From Muribaculaceae bacterium (GTDB lineage: Bacteria; Bacteroidota; Bacteroidia; Bacteroidales; Muribaculaceae): a stretch of DNA of 64,000 nucleotides. Position 1 is the stretch's first letter; each line of letters opens with the position of its first letter. Positions 9,111-17,463 of this stretch are shown here, one piece after another. Made by a program: the position numbers and the translations under genes. The notes under the pieces were generated by a model, which saw only the letters and a list, made by a program, of their open reading frames with translations, made no database searches and had not been told where the DNA came from. Where the stretch lies: positions 124,001 to 188,000 of the forward strand of contig JAFYYU010000017.1 in assembly GCA_017557425.1 (NCBI GenBank). Direction: 5' to 3'.

Positions 9111-9562
9111 ATAGTGTTGACAAAATCACCATCCACAATCGGTCACACATCGACGATTGCCGCATAATCACCCTTGACCGACACCATCACGCCAATGGCA
9201 ACCTCACCGCCATCAACACTGGCGTGGAACTGCCATTTGACTTACAACGCACATTTTATATCTATGATGTGCCTGGTGGTGCCGAACGCGGCGGTCACAG
9301 CCACTACACATGCCACGAGTTCATCATCGCCATCAGCGGCAGTTTTGACGTGACGGTTGATGACGGCAACGAGCAACGCACCTTCACGCTCAACCGCCCC
9401 TACCAAGGGTTGCTGGTTGTCCCCGGAATCTGGCGAACACTGCAGAATTTCTCGTCGGGCTCGGTGTGTCTGGCATTGGCTTCACACCATTTTGATGAGA
9501 ATGACTACGTGAGGGAATATGAAGACTTCCTGAGACTGAAAAAAAAGAAGAATAACGAATAA
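9107..9562 (+). CDS. FdtA/WxcM-like dTDP-4-oxo-sugar ketoisomerase, second paralogue
   Basis: Second cupin of the same family, 151 aa, starting by an ATGA overlap with the first. The catalytic loop reads ERGGHSHYTCHEF, keeping both His residues (H-S-H), followed by ISGSFDVTVDDG. Expected to convert dTDP-4-oxo-6-deoxyglucose to the 3-oxo sugar that the downstream aminotransferase uses. The two paralogues are clearly related along their whole length, which suggests a tandem duplication followed by divergence. Whether the product has the galacto (Fuc3N) or gluco (Qui3N) configuration cannot be read from sequence. Confidence 0.87.
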   Translation: MNSVDKITIHNRSHIDDCRIITLDRHHHANGNLTAINTGVELPFDLQRTFYIYDVPGGAERGGHSHYTCHEFIIAISGSFDVTVDDGNEQRTFTLNRPYQGLLVVPGIWRTLQNFSSGSVCLALASHHFDENDYVREYEDFLRLKKKKNNE

Positions 9563-9578
9563 ACAGCCCCGACCGAGC

Positions 9579-10700
9579 ATGAAAGAATACCCATTCCTGG
9601 ATTTGGCTTTATCCAATGAACCCTTGATTGACGAGCTCAAGGCAGCGGCATGCAATGTGATTGAGAGCGGACGTTATCTGCACGGCACACAAACCAAGCT
9701 GCTCGAAGAGGAAATCGCGCAACTGTGCCAAGCCCGCCACTGCGTGGGAGTGAGCAACGGGCTCGACGCCCTGCGGCTGATCCTGCGTGCTTACAAAGAG
9801 ATGGGTATCATGCATGACGGCGACGAAGTCATCGTGCCGGCAAACACCTATGTCGCCAGTGTGCTCGCCATCAGCGATAACGGGCTTAGGCCTGTGCTCT
9901 GTGACATCCGCGAGGACACCATGAACATGGACTCCAGGCTACTCGACGGACTCATTACCGACCGCACCCGCGCCATCATGCCCGTGCACCTCTATGGTAC
10001 GCCCTGCTGGGACAACGAACTCATGCGTGTTGCCCGTGAACACGACTTGCGAATCATCGAGGACAATGCCCAGGCCATTGGCGCAGTGAGTGATACGGCT
10101 GGACTGAACGGAACTTTTGTCACCGGCGGTTTAGGCGATGCCGCAGGAATCAGTTTCTATCCGACCAAGAACCTGGGAGCACTGGGCGACGGCGGTGCCG
10201 TGGTCACCAACGACGACATGCTGGCCGCCACAGTCAGAGCCTTAGCCAATTATGGCTCCGACCGTCGCTATCACAACATCTACATGGGCTATAACTGCCG
10301 TCTAGACGAAATACAGGCGGCCATGCTACGCGTGAAACTACCATACCTTGAAAAGGAGAACATCACACGCAATGCTGTAGCACAGGCCTACCATGACAGC
10401 ATCAACAATCCGCTCGTGAAGGTTCCATGCATCTTTAAGGATATCAAGCAGACGTGGCACCAGTATGTGGTGCGGGTCGAGGGCAGGGACAGTTTCCGGG
10501 CTTTTCTTGACGAGCACGGTATCGGCACCGATATCCACTATGCCGTCCCGCCCCACAAGCAACCTTGTTATATGGGTTTGGAACATGCCCCGCTCCCCGT
10601 GACCGAACGGCTTGCTGACGAAATCGTCTCATTGCCTGTCGCCCATCCCATCACTCCCGATGATGCCCGCGCCATTGCCGAAGTCATCAACCGCTATTGA
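9579..10700 (+). CDS. DegT/DnrJ/EryC1/StrS aminotransferase (FdtB/QdtB-like)
   Basis: PLP-dependent sugar aminotransferase, 373 aa. It has the family start (YPFLDLALSNEPL), the VIVPANTYVAS motif near 85-95, EDNAQAIGA near 162-170, and the Schiff-base Lys at about 197 in FYPTKNLGALGDGGAVVT. With the two ketoisomerases just upstream it most likely makes a dTDP-3-amino-3,6-dideoxyhexose from the 3-oxo intermediate. It starts 16 bases after the second ketoisomerase and ends 15 bases before the SGNH-like gene. No N-acetyltransferase (FdtC type) is present in the operon, so either the amine stays free or the acetyltransferase is elsewhere. Confidence 0.92.
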   Translation: MKEYPFLDLALSNEPLIDELKAAACNVIESGRYLHGTQTKLLEEEIAQLCQARHCVGVSNGLDALRLILRAYKEMGIMHDGDEVIVPANTYVASVLAISDNGLRPVLCDIREDTMNMDSRLLDGLITDRTRAIMPVHLYGTPCWDNELMRVAREHDLRIIEDNAQAIGAVSDTAGLNGTFVTGGLGDAAGISFYPTKNLGALGDGGAVVTNDDMLAATVRALANYGSDRRYHNIYMGYNCRLDEIQAAMLRVKLPYLEKENITRNAVAQAYHDSINNPLVKVPCIFKDIKQTWHQYVVRVEGRDSFRAFLDEHGIGTDIHYAVPPHKQPCYMGLEHAPLPVTERLADEIVSLPVAHPITPDDARAIAEVINRY

Positions 10701-10715
10701 CACCACCTCAAGCCC

Positions 10716-11768
10716 ATGCGCAAACAGGGTCTCAAACGATTTGTCCTGCTCAGCCTGCTGGCATTGCTGCCAGTGATATTGCTGGTAGGCCTGTATGTCG
10801 TCAAAGATCCGTTCCATGTGTTGCGGTCCTATGATGGCAACGCTCCTGCCTGCACCGACAGTGTCCAGCTCACGGTCAACACCTGCTATGTCTCTACCGA
10901 GGCCTTCCGTTTCTTCGAGCCGTCGCGACATTTCGACTCTTTTATCTTCGGGTCTTCTATATCCGGGTACTACCGCATCAAGGATTGGGCAAAACACTTG
11001 CCCGACGATGCGAGCCCGTTCCACTTTAATGCCTCGCGCGAGACATTGCAAGGCATCCTGAACAAACTAAAGTATCTGGATAAGTACGGTGTAACGGTCA
11101 AGCATGCACTCATAGTTATGGAGGACGAGATGCTCAAGCGCATGCCGCTCGACAACGATGTGCTCTATGTGCAGCACCCCCTCACAGCATCCAACGTCTC
11201 ATGGTGGAAGTTCCATCAACTGTATTTCAACGCCTTCCGCCATCCCGAACTGGCCGCCTATACCTTGTGGCCATCAACGGCAACCACACAACTCGTGCTA
11301 GACAAGGGTTATGCCACGACCGATATACCTGACCGCATCGAGCCCATCAACGAGGGATATTATCGCTGGGCCGACTCGGTCATCGCCGTCAACCCTGACG
11401 CTTATTTCAGCCCCGAGCACCTCGCCCGTTACGACCAGCCCATGAGGAAGATGCCCTTTCACGACAAAATCACCCCTGCCGCCCTCGAGCTACTCACCGG
11501 CATAGCCAGCGTATTGAAACGCCATGGCACTGATTACCAGATCATCATCCCACCGCACTATGCTTGGGAGCCCATCAGCAGTAACGACCTGTACACACTG
11601 GAAACCCTATTCGGGATGGAACGGGTTCACGACTACAGTCACGATGCTGAAATGGGCACCGATCTGCGTTACTACTACGATGACGGCCATCTCATCTCGA
11701 GCCAGTGCGCACGTCTCATGGATAGCGCTTATAATGCGGCCACCCTACCCTCTGTTTTCCTGAAATAA
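10716..11768 (+). CDS. Membrane-anchored SGNH-hydrolase-like protein
   Basis: 350-aa protein with one N-terminal membrane helix (residues about 9-28) and an extracytoplasmic domain. It shows FGSSISGYY near residues 77-85, like the nucleophile-Ser block of SGNH/GDSL hydrolases, and YYYDDGHLI near 322-330, like the C-terminal D-x-x-H block. The plan resembles DltD/AlgJ-type proteins that work with acyl transfer to envelope glycans. It is last in the dTDP-amino-sugar operon, so O-acylation or trimming of the glycan that receives the sugar is a reasonable guess. No MBOAT acyltransferase is adjacent. I am fairly sure of the fold, not of the reaction. Confidence 0.65.
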   Translation: MRKQGLKRFVLLSLLALLPVILLVGLYVVKDPFHVLRSYDGNAPACTDSVQLTVNTCYVSTEAFRFFEPSRHFDSFIFGSSISGYYRIKDWAKHLPDDASPFHFNASRETLQGILNKLKYLDKYGVTVKHALIVMEDEMLKRMPLDNDVLYVQHPLTASNVSWWKFHQLYFNAFRHPELAAYTLWPSTATTQLVLDKGYATTDIPDRIEPINEGYYRWADSVIAVNPDAYFSPEHLARYDQPMRKMPFHDKITPAALELLTGIASVLKRHGTDYQIIIPPHYAWEPISSNDLYTLETLFGMERVHDYSHDAEMGTDLRYYYDDGHLISSQCARLMDSAYNAATLPSVFLK

Positions 11769-11789
11769 ATACCTTCTTATTCGGCCAAA

Positions 11790-11814
11790 CTCAACTGTTC
11801 CGTTGACAGTTGAG
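11790..11814. terminator. Hairpin between convergent genes
   Basis: CTCAACTGT (11790-11798) pairs with ACAGTTGAG (11806-11814). It sits between the convergent SGNH-like and HU-LysM genes. There is no clear T tract on either side, so efficiency is uncertain. Confidence 0.4.
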
Positions 11815-11822
11815 GTCAAACA

Positions 11823-13076
11823 TCATCTTTTCCCTTGCGTTAAGATTTCCCAAGAACGGCGCTGCGCTTTCTTCAGGCTGGCAGGGTCGCTGGCATCAAT
11901 GCCATATTTCTCGGCGGGCGGAATCACCACGGCTGTCCCGGGAGGCACGTTGTTGGGATCATTGATGATAGCCTTGTTTTCTTCGTAAATGTACACCCAG
12001 AACCACGGACTGTCATAGTACTTGTCAGACAATGTGCTCAGCACAATCTTGGTGGTAACGGTATCGGTGATCACAGCCGGTTCTTCTACGTCGGCAATAG
12101 TATCAGCCATCTCGATAACAGCACCCTCTTGAGCACTCTCACCTTTGCCGCCTCCTCTGGCAAACAGCCAAATGAGCACACCGACAAGTAACAGTGCCGG
12201 CAACAGCCATAACCATCGCCGGTTCTTGCTCGAACGATATTTCGTCAACTGCTCTTGTGTGGGAGTATAGGTATTGCGTGGTGCCGGACGATAGAAATAA
12301 TCATCAGTGTCGTCGGGCTCAGGGGCTGATTCCACAACTGGACTGGCCTCGTGTTCCACAACTGGCGCTGATGCTTCTTGAACTTGTTCTTCCCTAGAGA
12401 GCACAGGCGGTTCCTGTTCTTTTTCACGGCTGACAGGAACTCCAAAGGCTGCAAGCGCTTTTTGGCCAACAGGTTCTTCATCGGCCACAGATTCCAATTC
12501 TGGCTCTGGGACCATAAGAGGCTCTGGAGAGGGTTCGGGTTCAGGTTCGGCAACGGGCTCAGGCTCAGGTTCGGGAACGGGTTCGGGCTCAGGAATCGGT
12601 TCGGGAACGGGTTCGGGCTCTGGAATCGGTTCGGGAGCGTTAACAGGCTGGTTCAACTCTTCGGAAACGGCAGATTGGGTTAAATCCACATTATTCTCGT
12701 CAAATGCCGACGGGTAATGCGCATCAATCTCAGCCAGTTTCTCATCACTCACCGCATCATTCAGGAACACCGTCTCAAACTGGGCAAAGGGTTGATTCAA
12801 CGCCTCGGCAAGCTTCTTGTCAGGAGTGAACGACACCTTGTTATACCCTTTTATCTCCATGGGATCGCCAGTAGTCACATTGACGCTCTTGCGGGGCTTC
12901 ACTGCGGTAACCTTGAAAGTGCCAATTCCCTTGATTTTGACATTTTCCCCATCGATGAGGGCTTGGGATACAGTGGCGAACAATTCGCGCAGGAAAAGTT
13001 CGCACACACGACTTGTGGTAGAGGTGGCTTGAGCCATCAGGCGGGCAAGCTCAACGAGTGTGATTTTACTGTTCAT
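11823..13076 (-). CDS. Transmembrane HU-family protein with C-terminal LysM-like domain
   Basis: 417-aa protein with an unusual plan. Residues about 1-95 are an HU/IHF-type DNA-binding domain ([20 protein letters not shown], the beta-arm region). About 140-205 is a Pro-Glu repeat linker ([15 protein letters not shown] type). About 285-306 is one membrane helix rich in Leu and Trp, preceded by a basic stop-transfer stretch ([10 protein letters not shown]). About 340-392 resembles LysM ([20 protein letters not shown] ... [11 protein letters not shown]). Basic residues before the helix predict the HU end in the cytoplasm and the LysM end in the periplasm, linking DNA to peptidoglycan. It follows a plain HU gene by 24 bases and is probably co-transcribed with it. 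Confidence 0.85.
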   Translation of the reverse strand: MNSKITLVELARLMAQATSTTSRVCELFLRELFATVSQALIDGENVKIKGIGTFKVTAVKPRKSVNVTTGDPMEIKGYNKVSFTPDKKLAEALNQPFAQFETVFLNDAVSDEKLAEIDAHYPSAFDENNVDLTQSAVSEELNQPVNAPEPIPEPEPVPEPIPEPEPVPEPEPEPVAEPEPEPSPEPLMVPEPELESVADEEPVGQKALAAFGVPVSREKEQEPPVLSREEQVQEASAPVVEHEASPVVESAPEPDDTDDYFYRPAPRNTYTPTQEQLTKYRSSKNRRWLWLLPALLLVGVLIWLFARGGGKGESAQEGAVIEMADTIADVEEPAVITDTVTTKIVLSTLSDKYYDSPWFWVYIYEENKAIINDPNNVPPGTAVVIPPAEKYGIDASDPASLKKAQRRSWEILTQGKR

Positions 13077-13100
13077 AGGCTTTCCTTTCCCTTAAACACG

Positions 13101-13373
13101 TTATTTAAGCTTCGCCTTTAAGACTTGACTTATCTTGAAAGTCAGCACAACCCTCGGGGGCACCAGCATTCTACGGCCAGTGCTCGGGTGAATCATCACA
13201 CGTTCATTCCGCTTCTTGGGTTCAAAAGCCCCAAAACTCGGCACGACCACTGTGTCCATCTCGCCACAACGGGTGCTCAACACTCCCGACAATGCATCGA
13301 TCAGTTTACCTACATCCTCGGTCGTTCGGCCCAGATTGGCAGCTACAGTCTCCACCAACTTCTTATTATCCAT
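13101..13373 (-). CDS. HU-family DNA-binding protein
   Basis: 90-aa HU/IHF-superfamily nucleoid protein, the usual length. It has the N-terminal helical dimerisation part (MDNKKLVETVAANLGR) and the beta-arm region FGAFEPKKRNERVMIHPSTG, where canonical HU reads FGxFxxxxRxxRxGxNPxTG. The arm tip has MIHPSTG instead of GxNPxTG but keeps the proline thought to intercalate into DNA. It lies 24 bases upstream of the transmembrane HU protein, so the two may form heterodimers; that is inference. A -7 element TAAATTTG lies about 32 bases upstream. Confidence 0.92.
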   Translation of the reverse strand: MDNKKLVETVAANLGRTTEDVGKLIDALSGVLSTRCGEMDTVVVPSFGAFEPKKRNERVMIHPSTGRRMLVPPRVVLTFKISQVLKAKLK

Positions 13374-13404
13374 CGCCTACTTCTTTTTTGTTTCTATCAG
13401 TGTG

Positions 13405-13412
13405 CAAATTTA
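13405..13412 (-). promoter_or_regulatory. Putative -7 element of the HU pair
   Basis: TAAATTTG on the minus strand fits TAnnTTTG. No well-placed TTG upstream. Confidence 0.4.
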
Positions 13413-13421
13413 GTGATTATT

Positions 13422-13452
13422 TTTGTCATTTTGCATTTTTTATTTAATTTTG
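13422..13452 (+). promoter_or_regulatory. Promoter of the hydroxyacid dehydrogenase operon
   Basis: TTTG at 13422-13425, exactly 19 bases, then TAATTTTG at 13445-13452: a full consensus promoter, predicted to start transcription near 13458. It is divergent from the HU promoter. Confidence 0.75.
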
Positions 13453-13488
13453 TACACCAAAATAACCGATTTACAACTGTTTTTCATT

Positions 13489-14451
13489 ATGAGAAAAATC
13501 GTAATACTTGATGGATATGCCGGCAACCCCGGAGACCTCTCTTGGGAACCCATGAAGGCACTTGCCCCTTGTGACATCTATGATTTTGGCACTGCCGACA
13601 CCGTGGTTGAGCGTTGCCGTGACGCTGAGATGGTATTGACCAACAAGGTCCCCATCGACGCCGCGGCCATCGCACAATTGCCCGAGCTGAAATACATCGG
13701 CGTTATGGCTACAGGTTTTAATGTCGCTGACATTGAAGAGGCCCGTCGGCGCGGCATCGTGGTAACCAATGTACCCGCCTACAGCACCGACAGCGTGGCA
13801 CAACTAACCATCGCCCACCTGTTGAATATCTGCTGGCAGCCCCAGCACTACACCGATGAGGCGCGCGACCTGAAGTGGACCAACTGCGGCAGCTACGCAT
13901 ATTTTAATACGCCGCTAATCGAATTGGCAGGCAAGCAGATGGGTATTGTGGGGCTGGGTAACATCGGTAACGCCGTGGCACGCATGGCGCTGGCTATGAA
14001 CATGCGCGTGATGGCGTTCACAAGCAAGAGGGCCGACCAGTTGCCCGAGGGAATCATGAAGGCCGATAATCTTGAGCACCTGTTGCGCACCAGCGACGTG
14101 CTGACCATGCACTGCCCGCTCAATGCCGATACCACCGGCATGATCAATGCCCAAGGGCTGACAATGATGAAGAAAGGGTCTATTGTGCTCAACATGGCAC
14201 GCGGCGCCCTGATTGTGGAACAAGACCTGGCTGATGCTTTGAACAGCGGCCACCTGTATGCTGCGGCAGTGGACTGCACCTCGGTCGAACCACCCGCTGC
14301 CGACCATCCGCTGCTCACAGCCCGCAATTGCTACCTCACGCCCCACATCGGTTGGACGAGCTACGAGGCCCGCGTGCGTCTTATGGACGTCATCACCAGC
14401 AATGTCGCCGCTTATCTCAACGGCTGCCCCGTCAACGTTGTCAACAACTAG
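13489..14451 (+). CDS. D-2-hydroxyacid dehydrogenase (glycerate/hydroxypyruvate reductase-like)
   Basis: NAD(P)-dependent D-2-hydroxyacid dehydrogenase, 320 aa. Start set at MRKIVILDGY (13489), since an in-frame upstream start lies inside the promoter. The Rossmann motif GLGNIGNAVA is near residues 155-164. The catalytic set follows: Arg in NMARGALIVEQ near 240, Glu in SVEPPAADHPLL near 267, and the His of LTPHIGWTS near 287. The active-site sequence resembles hydroxypyruvate/glyoxylate reductases, but substrate choice in this family is hard to predict. The next gene starts 14 bases after its stop, so co-transcription with the PAS protein is likely. Confidence 0.9.
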   Translation: MRKIVILDGYAGNPGDLSWEPMKALAPCDIYDFGTADTVVERCRDAEMVLTNKVPIDAAAIAQLPELKYIGVMATGFNVADIEEARRRGIVVTNVPAYSTDSVAQLTIAHLLNICWQPQHYTDEARDLKWTNCGSYAYFNTPLIELAGKQMGIVGLGNIGNAVARMALAMNMRVMAFTSKRADQLPEGIMKADNLEHLLRTSDVLTMHCPLNADTTGMINAQGLTMMKKGSIVLNMARGALIVEQDLADALNSGHLYAAAVDCTSVEPPAADHPLLTARNCYLTPHIGWTSYEARVRLMDVITSNVAAYLNGCPVNVVNN

Positions 14452-14465
14452 TTAATCCAAACCGC

Positions 14466-14825
14466 ATGAACGAAGAGGATATCATCAACGAGGCACTAGC
14501 CTGGGCCGAAGGCACTCATTGCGCCATCACTGTGTGCGACCTGGAAGGCAAAGTGATTTTCATGAACGAGCGTTCACGTGCTACCTTTGACAAAGAAGGC
14601 CAAACCATGCTGGGCCAGAACCTCATGCCCTGCCACAACGAGAAATCACAAGAGAAAATCCGTCACATGATGGCCACCGACACCGTTAACTGCTACACAA
14701 TCGATAAGCAAGGCGTCAAAAAGATGATTTACCAGACGCCCTGGAGGCACGACGGCAAGGTATGCGGCATGGTAGAGATTTCTATGATTATTCCACAAGA
14801 AATGCCCCATTACGTGCGCAAATGA
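14466..14825 (+). CDS. Stand-alone PAS-domain protein
   Basis: 119-aa cytoplasmic protein made almost entirely of one PAS domain (ITVCDLEGKVIFMNERSRA, then the helical region and the C-terminal sheet ending VEISMII). No output domain (kinase, HTH, GGDEF) is attached. Start chosen at MNEEDIINEA; longer in-frame upstream sequence belongs to the dehydrogenase gene. The His and Cys in MPCHNEKSQ are a possible ligand-binding site, but that is speculation. It lies in a run with the dehydrogenase upstream and an Ntn-hydrolase 62 bases downstream. It could sense a small molecule or redox state for an unknown partner. Confidence 0.8.
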   Translation: MNEEDIINEALAWAEGTHCAITVCDLEGKVIFMNERSRATFDKEGQTMLGQNLMPCHNEKSQEKIRHMMATDTVNCYTIDKQGVKKMIYQTPWRHDGKVCGMVEISMIIPQEMPHYVRK

Positions 14826-14887
14826 CCAAGAAGCGCAGTGATTAATCATTATATGTTTTTTGTCAATCATTTAGGACCGGAAGAAAT

Positions 14888-16030
14888 ATGAAGAAGAGGA
14901 TATTGATGAGCTTAGTGGCCGTTCTAGCAGTCGTGCTGGCCGTAGACGCCTGCACATCGGCAATCGTCAGCGGAAAACTGACGGCAAACGGCAGACCCTT
15001 ATTGTGGAAGAACCGCGATACCAACGACCTGAACAACCGCGTGGAACGCATCAAGTCCCACGACGGACTGATGGAATTTGTCGCCCTGTTTGATTCACGT
15101 GACCTTCAGGACACCGCTGCATGGATGGGATTCAACGAGGCGGGCTTCGCCATTATGAACACGGCTTCCTACAACCTGAACGGCAACGACGGCGTGAAGA
15201 ACATGGACCGTGAGGGTGAATTGATGCGCTATGCCCTGGAGCGCTGCAAGACAGTGGACGACTTTGAAAGCCTGTTGAACACCTTACCCAAGCCCCTGGG
15301 TGTGGAAGCCAACTTCGGTGTTATCGACGCTGCCGGCAATGGAGCCTATTTCGAGACCGGTAATTTTAAATATGTGAAATTTGACCTTGCCGATGCGCCT
15401 GAAGGTATCCTCGTGCGCACCAACTACTCGTACAGCGGCGTGAAAGATAAGGGCATGGGATACGTGCGCGAGAAAAACGAGAAGAACTTGCTGGCTCCGC
15501 ACATTGCAGCCCAAGACATCACCCCGGCAGTGTTTACTGAGGAACTGTCCCGCACATTCTACAACTCACAGCTGGGCAAAGATTTCACCCGCAGCGGTGA
15601 CAACTGGATTGTGGACCAGGATTTCATTCCACGGCGCATCTCCTCGGCAAGTGTCGTCATTGAGGGCATTATTCCCGGCGAGAATCCGCTGTTGACCACG
15701 ATGTGGATTGCTCTGGGCTACCCTCCCTGTGCCGAGGTCTATGCCGTTTGGGTTGGTGAAGACGGTGTCGCCCCCGAATTGACGGGCACCACAGCCGACA
15801 ACCACTCGGTGCAGTGTGACCGCGTGAATAAGCGCAAGGCCGAAGTCTTCCCTGTCGAGCGCGGCAACGGCAAACAATACCTGAACCTGTCCAAACTCTA
15901 CAACAACGAGGGAACAGGCTACTGCCAGACGCTAGCGTTGAAAAATCGCCAGGCATACAAGCGCGGCTATGAGGAAATCGCCCGTCGCCGCGCCATCTAC
16001 AACAAGAGCAAGAAGGGTAAGAAGAAGTGA
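14888..16030 (+). CDS. Secreted Ntn-hydrolase, linear amide C-N hydrolase / C45-like
   Basis: 380-aa exported protein. A signal peptide ends at DA|C22, and Cys22 would be the new N-terminus and the nucleophile of an Ntn-hydrolase, followed by TSAIVSGKLTANGRPLLWKNRDT, the pattern of acyl-CoA:6-APA acyltransferase-like and choloylglycine-type amidases (Cys first, then the NRD motif). GFNEAGFAIMNTAS near 77-90 also fits. Substrates in the family include N-acyl amino acids, penicillins, bile-acid amides and peptides; none can be chosen here. LAVDAC is a poor lipobox, so I favour nucleophile exposure over lipidation. The C-terminus is Lys-rich. Confidence 0.8.
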   Translation: MKKRILMSLVAVLAVVLAVDACTSAIVSGKLTANGRPLLWKNRDTNDLNNRVERIKSHDGLMEFVALFDSRDLQDTAAWMGFNEAGFAIMNTASYNLNGNDGVKNMDREGELMRYALERCKTVDDFESLLNTLPKPLGVEANFGVIDAAGNGAYFETGNFKYVKFDLADAPEGILVRTNYSYSGVKDKGMGYVREKNEKNLLAPHIAAQDITPAVFTEELSRTFYNSQLGKDFTRSGDNWIVDQDFIPRRISSASVVIEGIIPGENPLLTTMWIALGYPPCAEVYAVWVGEDGVAPELTGTTADNHSVQCDRVNKRKAEVFPVERGNGKQYLNLSKLYNNEGTGYCQTLALKNRQAYKRGYEEIARRRAIYNKSKKGKKK

Positions 16031-16065
16031 CCATCACGAATTGCAGTGTTACATCAGGCTGCTAC

Positions 16066-16497
16066 ATGAGGCACTTGTGCTCCATGTTTCTGGCCGACAA
16101 CTGGCTGTGGATGGTATTGCCCGTTGCCGTTTGTGGCATGTTGGCCATTTTTATCGATGTGCGGTTCATCATTGTTGCTCTGATGATCTTGTTCGTCATT
16201 TTACCCATGCTGCTTGCCCTGCTCTACTTTTATTATGGCCTATCGCCTGAGGCACGATGGTCCATCATGGAGAAAACGGCAACTATTGATGACAGTGGCA
16301 TCACTCTTGTTTTTGCTGACGAACGCATGAAAAAGCACGTCATCCCGTGGGATGACGTGCGCTCTATCATTGAAAAGGATGATGCGTTGATAATCATGTT
16401 GCGCGGTAAGCGCTACACTTGCTTGATGCTTCCCGCATCAGCTGTAGATCCAGACGTCACGCAAGTGCTCAGGCAACTCGTCACGCAGACCCATTAA
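16066..16497 (+). CDS. Small membrane protein, YcxB-like
   Basis: About 143 aa, function unknown. Two hydrophobic helices (about WLWMVLPVAVCGMLAIF and FIIVALMILFVILPMLLALLYF) are followed by a cytoplasmic beta-rich domain (TIDDSGITLVFADERMKKHVIPWDDVRSII) like the PH-type domain of YcxB-like proteins. The start is uncertain: ATG at 16066 is used here. A GTG at 16027 would overlap the previous stop as GTGA, but the extra residues look non-native; an ATG at 16084 is also possible. Its last 60 bases overlap the 3' end of the convergent HU-SPOR gene. Confidence 0.65.
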   Translation: MRHLCSMFLADNWLWMVLPVAVCGMLAIFIDVRFIIVALMILFVILPMLLALLYFYYGLSPEARWSIMEKTATIDDSGITLVFADERMKKHVIPWDDVRSIIEKDDALIIMLRGKRYTCLMLPASAVDPDVTQVLRQLVTQTH

Positions 16498-17373
16498 CAT
16501 GTTATAGTCATTGCTACGAGCCACATACACACACATGAATGCCTTGTACTTCATTACTTTCATGTAAGGCACCAATGATGGGTTAGCAGCCTTAAATGCG
16601 TCCAACTCCTTCTGGTTGCGCACTGTGGCTATTACCATATAATAATGTCCTGACTCGTTCCCTACACTTGCTATAGTTGGGGTCTCGTTAACAGTTGTAA
16701 TACCCTGTGATGATACGCCCTGTTCCACAGTAACGCCCAGTTGCTGGGATTGCGGCGCGGTAATTGCCGGCGCCATGCTAGCCATGGACTGCTTTTCGCG
16801 ATCAACTATAATAGGCGTCGAGAGCAACACACCAAGGCCCAAAAGCACTGCAACCGAAGCAGCGGTGCGAATAGCCTTGCGGAAGAACAGATTGCGCTCC
16901 TTGGGAACGATGGCAGCCGATTCCACTATATCCATAGCATCACGCTCAAGAGTGACGACGTCCTTTATTTCCAAATCGCCGAGGCCAAAGAACTGGTCAC
17001 TGCCATCAGCATGATAGAATGGCACAAACTCTGTAAACTGCCCGTCGTTGCGACGGAAGTAACCCAAACGGCCCATCGACACTTCACTGTCCATGGATAA
17101 CTGTTGACGGAAAGTTGTCACACTATCGGCAATAAACTTCATTGCCGCATTGTAGCCAATTCCCTCACGCCGCATCAATGATTGCGCCAATAAACCGTCG
17201 TTATGGCTTACACTTGCATTGAAGCCGATGGCACGTCTCGGGCGGGACATAACACCCGCCTGCCCGTCATAACTTGAGGCGTCGTAATTTGCAATAAACG
17301 CGCCCCAGCCAGGTACGACCACGCAATCGTGACAGGTTATCAGATACTCTATATGTTCAACAATGGAAAGCAT
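16438..17373 (-). CDS. HU-CCDC81-like / transmembrane / SPOR protein
   Basis: 311-aa protein of the Bacteroidetes family that joins an HU-CCDC81-like domain to a SPOR domain. Residues about 1-125 carry the family's opening (IEYLITCHDCVVVPGWGAF) and an HU-like module. About 165-190 is a membrane helix (AASVAVLLGLGVLLSTPIIV). About 238-311 is a SPOR domain (YYMVIATVRNQKELDAF ... CVYVARSNDYNML). The predicted orientation puts the HU part inside and SPOR on septal peptidoglycan. Start chosen at MLSIVEH, matching family N-termini; the preceding Met at 17376 is an alternative. The promoter lies almost on the start codon, so the mRNA is probably leaderless. Confidence 0.87.
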   Translation of the reverse strand: MLSIVEHIEYLITCHDCVVVPGWGAFIANYDASSYDGQAGVMSRPRRAIGFNASVSHNDGLLAQSLMRREGIGYNAAMKFIADSVTTFRQQLSMDSEVSMGRLGYFRRNDGQFTEFVPFYHADGSDQFFGLGDLEIKDVVTLERDAMDIVESAAIVPKERNLFFRKAIRTAASVAVLLGLGVLLSTPIIVDREKQSMASMAPAITAPQSQQLGVTVEQGVSSQGITTVNETPTIASVGNESGHYYMVIATVRNQKELDAFKAANPSLVPYMKVMKYKAFMCVYVARSNDYNMLMGLRDELPEHLRDVWIYS

Positions 17374-17377
17374 CATA

Positions 17378-17408
17378 CAAAAGTACACATTTTACTGTCC
17401 ACGACAAA
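17378..17408 (-). promoter_or_regulatory. Promoter giving a near-leaderless HU-SPOR transcript
   Basis: On the minus strand TTTG (17408-17405), exactly 19 bases, then TACTTTTG (17385-17378). Transcription should begin at about 17371-17374, on the start codon itself. Confidence 0.7.
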
Positions 17409-17463
17409 ATATCTGCTCAAAATCGCTCAAAAAAAGTTATTAACACCGTCACATCTTGCCGAG

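Noticed and set aside
16027..16065. GTG start overlapping the Ntn-hydrolase stop (GTGA)
   Set aside because: It would add 13 polar residues unlike the start of a membrane protein. The ATG at 16066 is preferred, though not proven.
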